From assembly GCF_910584465.1 (NCBI RefSeq), contig NZ_CAJUBK010000090.1:1-6442 (forward strand): 6,442 bases of DNA, written 5' to 3'. The DNA is from an uncultured Oscillibacter sp. (GTDB lineage Bacteria; Bacillota; Clostridia; Oscillospirales; Oscillospiraceae). This document shows positions 1 through 5,237 of this stretch, piece by piece (positions within the stretch are counted from its first letter, which is position 1; the number at the start of each line of letters is the position of its first letter). The notes under the pieces are model-generated. The model saw only the letters and a list, made by a program, of their open reading frames with translations, did not search any database and had not been told where the DNA came from. Made by a program: the position numbers and the translations under genes.

Positions 1-1870
1 CAATGTCCACGTTGGTCCGGTGGTTGAACACGTTCAGACTGCCGGTGACGTAGATCTCCAGCGCGGTGGCGATGAACTGCGCCTCCTTCTCGTCCTGCGC
101 CCGGAGGGTGTTGTAGAGGTCCTCCAGAATGGGCATATTTTCCGGGCGGGGGTCCTCCAGGTACTTCCGGTAGACCAGCCGGACACAGCGGTCAATGACC
201 GTTTTCTCCACAGGCTGGAGGCCGTCTTTACTGCCCACCACAATGTCGCAGAAGGACAGCAGAAAGTCCACCTTCAAGGAAAGCGGCGATTCATCGTCCG
301 AGTAGTCCAGATTGAGGTCCATGGGGTTGACATACTGCCTGCTGGTGGGGGAAATTTTGATAACCTGCCCGCCCAGCCGCTGGACCAGGGGAAAATATTC
401 GGCCTCCGGGTCCGCAATGAGAATATCATCGCTGGTGACGAGGAACACGTTGAGCATCTCCCGCTTGGCGGAGAAGGACTTGCCGCTGCCGGGGGTGCCG
501 AGAATCAGGCCGCAGGGATTTTTAAGGGCCTTTCTGTCCACCATGATGAGATTATTGGAGAGGGCGTTCAGCCCGTAGTAAAGGGCCTCCTTCCCGCTCT
601 GGAAAAGCTCCTGGGTGGTAAATGGCACAAAAATAGCGGTGCTGCTGGTGGTAAGGCTGCGCTGAATCTCGATCTGGTTCAGCCCCAGGGGCAGAGAGGA
701 CATCAGGCCCTCCTCCTGCTGGAAGTCCAGCCGCACCAGCTGGTAGTTATGCTTCTGAGCGATGGAACTGGCTTGAAACACGTTGTTGTCCAGCTGCCGC
801 TGGCTGTCCGCCGTGTTCACCACCAGGAAGGTCAGGAGGAACATGCGCTCGTTCCGGCTCTGGAGGTCCTGGAGAAGCCGCTTGGCCTCGCTGCCGTAGG
901 TGGCGAGATCGGACGGGATCAGCTCCATATCGTACCCGCTTCTTACCGCCTTTTTCTGTTCCTCGATCTTCTGGCGGTCCAGGTCGGTGAGCTTGCGTTT
1001 GACAGTCTTGATGGCGTTGATCTGGTCCACGGACTGAATGTGGAGGTTGACGATCTGGCTGGATTCCATATCCAGGAAATCGGCCAGCATCTGGTCGTTC
1101 AACTCCGGGGCCAGAATCTGCACGAAGGAGGCCGCGCCGAACTTCTTCCCCATGCGGAACATGCGCCCGTTTTTGAACTCGAAGGAGCTGGGGGCGATGA
1201 AGTCCTTGGTGGAGAGGCCGGAGGGTGCCAGCCAGTCCCAGGAGAAGCGGAACTGCTCCTGCCCGTCCATATGGAAGATGGCGTGAAGCAGGCGCAGCCG
1301 GTCCGCGCCGTTCATGGGGGCGCTGGACACGCCCAGCCGCTTGAAGCTGTTGAGCACATCGGTCTCGATGCGCTCCAGCCGGGGCTTGGCGGTCCTGATG
1401 TTCTCCGCGTTGATGCCGAACGTCAGATATTTCGTTTTGGCGAGGCCGTTGTTGCCCTTTGCCAGCTGATTTTGCAGCATCTCCGAATACTCCTCCCGCA
1501 CATCGTCAAAGCCGTCCGGCTGAAGGGGAATGACGATATTCCGGGAAAAGCCGTCCTGGGAGGCGGAGAGGTTCAGGAATGACAGCTGAAAGTGGATGGA
1601 GCTGTCAAAATAGTTGAGGAAATCCGCCCAACCTTCAAAGATGGCGGTCTTATCCTCGTTCTGGCACAGCTGGTAATTCACATCCTGGAACTGCACCGTT
1701 TTTGTGTAAAAGGTATCGGTGACGCGGCAGATGCCGTCCGGGAACATGCGCTGATAGGGGATGCTGTCCTGTGCCGACAACTCCTTTTTATCCGTCCCCT
1801 TTGCCCTTGCGATGGCCGCGTCTACCTGCTGACGCTCCGCGCGTGTCAGCCTGCGCTTTTGGGTGGACAA
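1..1870 (-). CDS. virB4: VirB4-family conjugation ATPase, C-terminus beyond window
   Basis: This is the cytoplasmic ATPase that powers the type IV secretion channel in Gram-positive conjugative elements. 623 residues are visible; the family is usually around 800, so the Walker B half is off the left edge. Walker A (GTPGSGKS) is at residues 458-465 and the family's second conserved stretch, DDILIADPEAEY, at 481-492. Before these lies the typical N-terminal domain (NYQLCQNEDKTAIFEGW region, then SFEFKNGRMFRMG). The start is TTG at 1870: a strong Shine-Dalgarno (AAGGAGGTG) sits 7 bases upstream and no in-frame ATG near it has a comparable site. The first 83 bases overlap the end of prgI in another frame, so translation is probably coupled. 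It is the last visible gene of the radical SAM-prgI-virB4 operon. It differs clearly from the second virB4 at 3131-4696. The family call is secure; the exact element type is inferred. Confidence 0.95.
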   Translation of the reverse strand, partial: MSTQKRRLTRAERQQVDAAIARAKGTDKKELSAQDSIPYQRMFPDGICRVTDTFYTKTVQFQDVNYQLCQNEDKTAIFEGWADFLNYFDSSIHFQLSFLNLSASQDGFSRNIVIPLQPDGFDDVREEYSEMLQNQLAKGNNGLAKTKYLTFGINAENIRTAKPRLERIETDVLNSFKRLGVSSAPMNGADRLRLLHAIFHMDGQEQFRFSWDWLAPSGLSTKDFIAPSSFEFKNGRMFRMGKKFGAASFVQILAPELNDQMLADFLDMESSQIVNLHIQSVDQINAIKTVKRKLTDLDRQKIEEQKKAVRSGYDMELIPSDLATYGSEAKRLLQDLQSRNERMFLLTFLVVNTADSQRQLDNNVFQASSIAQKHNYQLVRLDFQQEEGLMSSLPLGLNQIEIQRSLTTSSTAIFVPFTTQELFQSGKEALYYGLNALSNNLIMVDRKALKNPCGLILGTPGSGKSFSAKREMLNVFLVTSDDILIADPEAEYFPLVQRLGGQVIKISPTSRQYVNPMDLNLDYSDDESPLSLKVDFLLSFCDIVVGSKDGLQPVEKTVIDRCVRLVYRKYLEDPRPENMPILEDLYNTLRAQDEKEAQFIATALEIYVTGSLNVFNHRTNVDI

Positions 1871-2222
1871 TGTGATACACCTCCTTGTCAAGCCGGTCCT
1901 GCCGCTCCAGGGCGGCATAGAGATTGTTGGTCCGGTAGGGCCTCTGCCGGGGCCGGAGGAAACAGACGCGGATGACGTTCGCCGCGATCTTCTCCAGAGG
2001 CTGGCCGTTTTTCTCGTACATAGCCAGCAGGAAGAAGGGGAGCATAACGAGCACCATGCACATCGCCGCCGTACTGTTTCCCAGCGGCCCCCTGGTCAGA
2101 AAAAACAGCGGAACGCCGAGAAGCGCGCCGCCGCCAAAACATACCAGCTGCCGTTTTGTCATGTTGAACGCGATCTTACTCTTGACCCGCGAGAGGTCCT
2201 TGGGTACGGGAACATATGCCAT
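1788..2222 (-). CDS. prgI: PrgI-family conjugal transfer membrane protein
   Basis: This 144-residue protein has the PrgI-family layout (VirB3-like position in the type IV secretion machine): a short N-terminus MAYVPVPKDLSRVKSKIAFN, two adjacent hydrophobic helices at about residues 25-43 and 50-68 separated by TRGPLGNS, then a cytoplasmic part containing EKIAANVIRVCFLRPRQRPYRTNN and a basic tail ending in GRRGHRKGKGDG. It is expected in the membrane beside VirB4, and it directly precedes virB4 here, the standard order in these elements. The start is ATG at 2222, with AAGGAG 8 bases upstream. An in-frame GTG three codons earlier abuts the Shine-Dalgarno and is unlikely. Two bases separate it from the stop of the radical SAM gene, and virB4 overlaps its 3' end. 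Family membership is known from sequence pattern; the membrane role is by homology. Confidence 0.93.
   Translation of the reverse strand: MAYVPVPKDLSRVKSKIAFNMTKRQLVCFGGGALLGVPLFFLTRGPLGNSTAAMCMVLVMLPFFLLAMYEKNGQPLEKIAANVIRVCFLRPRQRPYRTNNLYAALERQDRLDKEVYHIVHPKAQADTRGASAGRRGHRKGKGDG
1878..1886 (-). promoter_or_regulatory. Shine-Dalgarno that sets the TTG start of virB4
   Basis: On the minus strand this reads AAGGAGGTG, close to a perfect match to the 16S anti-Shine-Dalgarno, followed by 7 bases and then TTG at 1870-1868. It lies inside the prgI coding sequence. It is the main reason for choosing a non-ATG start for virB4. Confidence 0.85.
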
Positions 2223-2234
2223 TTTCAGCACTCC
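2220..2234 (-). repeat. Translation-initiation repeat, copy 1 (prgI)
   Basis: The minus strand reads GGAGTGCTGAAAATG, identical over 15 bases to the initiation region of the XRE gene at 5112-5126. Here it also carries the end of the radical SAM gene (GAG TGC TGA). Confidence 0.7.
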
Positions 2235-3130
2235 TTTCGTATGGGGGCATAGTCGGAAAAATTGTGGACGGTGTGAAATATTCGCTTGTTATTCACCCAC
2301 CGCTGCAAATGCCGGGTGATGGGCGGGGCGCTGGGGCGGTCATAGACCATGACATAGGGGTCATAGCCCATGGCTCGCAGGGTGTTTACCCGGTACAAAT
2401 CCTGCTCATGGGTACTGCCGAAATTGGTGAGCACATAGACCCGCCTGCGCCGGTCACTCTTGATATTGGTCAGGGCGAGGAACTTCTGGAAATAAGGGGT
2501 CAGGTCCACGTTGGGGTTGTCCCAGGCGAAATGAACGGCCTTTGTACGGACCCTGTTCAGCAGCGCCACATTTTCTGGCGTGATAAGCCGGATGTCCAGC
2601 CCCTGGGAGAAGTCCACCAGGGCGCGGCTCTCCGCCAGCTGGATAAGCAGTTTTTCATGGTCCGGGCAGGCCAGCAGATTCGCGTCCATCAGCTTGATCT
2701 CCCTCTGACCGTTCCAAAATTCGGAGAGGTCGGCCACATGGACGCTCCGCGCCCCCTCCTTGCTGGAAACGATGCAGAAGGGGCATCGACGGCAGCAGCC
2801 CCGCGTCAGGAAACCGTAGGCGGTGTCCGGGAACTGCGGATACAGGCCGTAGTCCGGGAAGGTATGTTCTACCTCGTCCGGGAGATTGGGTCCGGGACCG
2901 TAGCCGGTGCCGCCCTGGATGACCTGGGCGGCGTTGGCGATGTAGAGGTTGTCTTTGGAATAGGTGTCCGTAAATACCCGGCTTTTATAGACCAGATCAT
3001 ACCAGCCAGCGGGTTTCCACCATGCCACTACATCGCCCCTCGCCTTGTGGTAGGCGGACAGCTTCATCAGGCAGAGGTTCGGCCAGCCGTGGCCGTCCAC
3101 ATCAGCCAAGCCGATTTTCAAACGGCCCAT
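2225..3130 (-). CDS. Radical SAM protein of conjugative elements
   Basis: About 301 residues from ATG at 3130. The radical SAM cluster motif CxxxCxxC is present as C112-CRR-C116-PF-C119 (GCCRRCPFC), preceded by YGFLTRG and followed by IVSSKEG; these cysteines should bind a [4Fe-4S] cluster that cleaves S-adenosylmethionine. Downstream are KLMDANLLA, VDFSQGLDIRLITPENV and HFAWDNP, typical of the barrel and shared with radical SAM proteins found in Bacillota conjugative elements. The N-terminus (KIGLADVDGHGWPNLCLMKLS) resembles a Rossmann-like accessory domain. The substrate is unknown. The start is uncertain: ATG 3130 or TTG 3121 (giving M-KIGLADVDGH, more like relatives); neither has a good Shine-Dalgarno. 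Sequence immediately upstream belongs to the plus-strand virB4 fragment, so its native promoter and leader appear lost. The stop overlaps the prgI initiation region. Confidence 0.9.
   Translation of the reverse strand: MGRLKIGLADVDGHGWPNLCLMKLSAYHKARGDVVAWWKPAGWYDLVYKSRVFTDTYSKDNLYIANAAQVIQGGTGYGPGPNLPDEVEHTFPDYGLYPQFPDTAYGFLTRGCCRRCPFCIVSSKEGARSVHVADLSEFWNGQREIKLMDANLLACPDHEKLLIQLAESRALVDFSQGLDIRLITPENVALLNRVRTKAVHFAWDNPNVDLTPYFQKFLALTNIKSDRRRRVYVLTNFGSTHEQDLYRVNTLRAMGYDPYVMVYDRPSAPPITRHLQRWVNNKRIFHTVHNFSDYAPIRKEC
2231..2236 (-). promoter_or_regulatory. Shine-Dalgarno of prgI inside the upstream gene
   Basis: The minus strand reads AAGGAG, 8 bases before the prgI ATG. These bases are also the codons for the last Lys-Glu of the radical SAM protein (ending RKEC-stop), so ribosomes finishing that gene are placed directly on the prgI start. 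This suggests coupled translation. Confidence 0.8.
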
Positions 3131-3143
3131 TCCCGGAATCTTA
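3121..3143. other. Junction between two conjugation modules
   Basis: To the left, minus-strand radical SAM coding sequence begins at 3130 or 3121. To the right, plus-strand VirB4 homology begins in mid-protein at about 3131-3137 (RNLMLSIDILP). There is essentially no intergenic DNA between two head-to-head genes that would normally each have upstream sequence. An 11-base odd palindrome (ATTCC-C-GGAAT, 3129-3139) sits exactly on the seam. The seam is seen directly; whether it is biological or an assembly chimera is not decidable here. Confidence 0.7.
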
Positions 3144-4696
3144 TGCTGTCCATCGACATTCTCCCCATCCCCACCAACGAGGCCGTGAAGGAAATGCAGG
3201 CCCGTATCCTGGGCGTGGAGAGCGACATTACCCGCTGGCAGCAGAAGCAGAACGCCAACAACAACTTTACCGCCACCGTCCCCTACGAGCTGGAACAGCT
3301 CCGGGCAGAGAACAAGGAGTTCCTGGACGATCTCAGCACCCGCGACCAGCGCATGATCTTCGCCAACGTCACCCTGGTCCACATGGCCGACACGCTGGAA
3401 CAGTTGGACGCGGACACCGAGACCTTGCAGGCCATCGGCAACGAGAGCCTTTGCCAGTTCTCCGTCCTGCGCTACCAGCAGGAGGACGGCTTGAACACCG
3501 CCCTGCCCTACGGCCTGCGCCGCATCAAAACCACCCGAACCCTCACCACCGAGAGCGCCGCCGTCCTCATGCCCTTCCGCGTCCAGGAGATACAGGACGC
3601 CGGGGGCATCTACTACGGCGTGAACGCCGTCAGCAAAAACCTTCTGATCTGCAACCGAAAGCGGCTGTTGAACCCCCACGGCTTTATCCTGGGCGTGTCC
3701 GGCTCCGGCAAATCCTTCAGCATGAAGGAGGCCATTACCTTTATCGCCCTGTCCACCGGCGACGATATTATCATCATCGACGCCGAGAGGGAGTACGGGG
3801 ACCTGACCCGCGCCCTGGGCGGGGCCGTGATCGAGATTTCCCCCAACAGCTCCCACCATATCAACCCTCTGGAGATTACCAGGGGCTACGGCACCGGCGA
3901 AAACCCCGTTGCTATGAAGTCCGAGCTGCTGATGAGCATTTGCGAACAGCAGATGGGCGCGGGTCAGTTGGGGGCCTTCCACAAATCCATCATTGACCGC
4001 TGCACCGCCAGCGTCTACCATGAACTGATTGCCAGCGGCGGCAAGGCCCGTCAGCCGGTCCTGTCCGACTGGCGCAATGAGTTGAAGCGGCAGCCGGAAC
4101 GGGAGGCCGCGGAGCTGGCCCTGGCGTCCGAGCTGTTCGTGGAGGGCAGCTTGAATATGTTCGCCCATGAGACTAACGTGGATATTGCCAACCGGATCAT
4201 TTCCTTTGACCTGTATGAGATGGGCGAACAGCTCAAACCCACGGCGCTGAACGTCACCCTGGAGACCATTCAGAACCGGGTGGCGGCGAACCGGCTGGCC
4301 GGAAAGTACACATGGGTATTCGTGGATGAGGTGTACTTGTTCTTCCGCTACTACTACTCCGCGCAATTCCTGTATAAGTGCTGGAAGCGGTTCAGGAAGT
4401 ACGCCGCTGCCATGACCGCCGCCACGCAGAACGTGGAGGAGTGCCTGCGCTCCGACACCGCCCGGCTGATGTTCGCCAACAGCGAGTTTTTGGTGCTGCT
4501 GAACCAGGCGGCCACGGACCGGGCCGAGCTTGCCAAGCTGCTGAATATCTCCGCCAATCAAATGTCCTACATCACCAGCGCCGAGGCGGGCCACGGCCTG
4601 ATCCGCGTGGGCGGCTCCATCGTCCCCTTCGCCAACGAGTTCCCCAGGGACACCGAGCTCTACCGTCTGATGACCACCACTCCTGGAGACAAGTAA
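3131..4696 (+). pseudogene. virB4: Second VirB4-family ATPase, 5'-truncated
   Basis: This encodes the C-terminal two-thirds of a VirB4 conjugation ATPase. Homology starts at RNLMLSIDILP, in the middle of the family; roughly 250-300 N-terminal residues are missing. Counting from the first in-frame ATG (3143; 517 residues), Walker A GVSGSGKS is at 184-191, IIIIDAEREY ends at 218, Walker B WVFVDE ends with D395-E396, the ATQNVEE motif is near 427-433, and a normal C-terminus ends at YRLMTTTPGDK. The ATPase core is uninterrupted. No Shine-Dalgarno precedes ATG 3143, so expression is doubtful. The reading frame stays open leftward to 2216, but that part is antisense to the radical SAM gene and shows no VirB4 similarity. 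It is diverged from the virB4 at 1-1870. It precedes the CD1108-like gene, as in intact elements. It could be functional only if the junction is an artefact. Confidence 0.88.
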
Positions 4697-4702
4697 AAAT
4701 CC

Positions 4703-4748
4703 TGTCGAAATGCGTCTCAACTTGAGACGCATTTCGACACCCTTTTAT
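4703..4748. terminator. Bidirectional Rho-independent terminator (37-base palindrome)
   Basis: Two 18-base arms (4703-4720 and 4722-4739) are perfectly complementary around a single C; a realistic hairpin is a 16-bp stem with loop AACTT. Plus-strand reading continues into CCCTTTTATC, and minus-strand reading into GGATTTTTAC, so there is a T-rich tract on both sides. It starts 6 bases after the virB4 fragment stop and ends 10 bases before the XRE stop, between convergent genes. The length and perfection of the palindrome are unusual. Confidence 0.85.
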
Positions 4749-5114
4749 CTAGCCGTAATATTTTTCAAGCATCCTCGTTGTTTCCAGAAGATGTGTTTTC
4801 CCTCTGTCCGGGAGGAGCCGGAATGTTTCCAGCAAAAAAACTTCGTCATAGTTTTTTGCCGTGTATTCCTCCGGCACAGTTTCCGCGTCAAAGTCTAAAA
4901 TGTGCGGATCATGCCGCGTTTGTGATTTTCCAAGCACATACGCCGGGCATACGCCGAAATAATCTGCCAAATCGTTCACGTTTTCCTCGCTCGGCGCAGA
5001 CTTTCCCATTTCCCATGCGCTGATAAGGGTCTGTTTGACGCCAAGAATCTCCGCCAGCGCACGCTGGGACAAATCCTGGGAACGGCGCAGTTTTTTTATA
5101 TTGTTCTTTATCAT
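4749..5114 (-). CDS. XRE/Cro-type helix-turn-helix regulator
   Basis: A 121-residue DNA-binding protein. The N-terminal HTH_3 domain spans about residues 2-62: IKKLRRSQDLSQRALAEIL, then GVKQTLISAWEMGKSAPSEENVNDLADYFGV, with the turn and recognition helix around VKQTLISAWEMGK. The C-terminal half (about 63-121) is acidic then helical (EEYTAKNYDEVFLLETFRLLPDRGKTHLLETTRMLEKYYG) and has the look of a dimerisation region. The start is ATG at 5114 with GGGAG 8 bases upstream; an in-frame GTG three codons earlier is too close to the Shine-Dalgarno. The gene is convergent with the virB4 fragment and divergent from the hydrolase-like gene, and is visibly more A/T-rich than both. It has its own putative promoter and terminator, so it behaves as a separate cassette. 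It may repress itself and the divergent gene; targets are inferred. Confidence 0.92.
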   Translation of the reverse strand: MIKNNIKKLRRSQDLSQRALAEILGVKQTLISAWEMGKSAPSEENVNDLADYFGVCPAYVLGKSQTRHDPHILDFDAETVPEEYTAKNYDEVFLLETFRLLPDRGKTHLLETTRMLEKYYG

Positions 5115-5126
5115 TTTCAGCACTCC
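5112..5126 (-). repeat. Translation-initiation repeat, copy 2 (XRE gene)
   Basis: The minus strand reads GGAGTGCTGAAAATG, the same 15 bases as before prgI at 2220-2234, including Shine-Dalgarno, spacer and ATG. No gene ends here, yet the GAG TGC TGA that closes the radical SAM gene in copy 1 is preserved. Shared ancestry or a common leader in this lineage are both possible. Confidence 0.7.
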
Positions 5127-5162
5127 CTGTCAAAAGTGGCGGGCTTCATCTTTCTGTTCCTA

Positions 5163-5191
5163 ATATTAACATGGCCGCACCGTTTTGTATA
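5163..5191 (-). promoter_or_regulatory. Putative promoter of the XRE regulator
   Basis: On the minus strand, TATACA (5191-5186) and TAATAT (5168-5163) are separated by 17 bases. Each matches four of six consensus positions, and a TGT directly before the -10 gives an extended -10. The -10 lies within the 8-base palindrome TAATATTA (5161-5168), a possible operator half. For the divergent gene at 5238 only weak plus-strand candidates are visible (CTGATT 5194-5199, TATTTT 5216-5221, 16-base spacing). Confidence 0.45.
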
Positions 5192-5237
5192 TCCTGATTT
5201 TCATACCGGGAGAGCTATTTTGCAAAGGGGGAGTATC

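Noticed and set aside
20..1582. Long plus-strand open frame (520 codons) opposite the left virB4
   Set aside because: It is antisense to a clear VirB4 coding sequence; the translation is low-complexity (His/Gln/Leu/Gly-rich) without recognisable domains, a typical mirror frame in GC-rich DNA.
2216..3130. Plus-strand frame extending the second virB4 leftward to about 826 residues
   Set aside because: This stretch is antisense to the radical SAM gene and shows no VirB4 N-terminal features; calling it a fusion protein would hide the truncation.
3090..3130. Possible cobalamin-binding DxHxxG motif in the radical SAM N-terminus (DVDGHGW)
   Set aside because: The D-x-H spacing is present but the required glycine is absent, so B12 binding is not supported.
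3131..4732. Minus-strand frame extending the radical SAM protein to about 835 residues
   Set aside because: The extension is antisense to the second virB4 and has mirror-frame composition; radical SAM homology begins at KIGLADVDGH.
4697..5237. Toxin-antitoxin or phage-repressor module around the XRE gene
   Set aside because: No partner toxin or second small gene fits in the available space; only a single regulator is supported.
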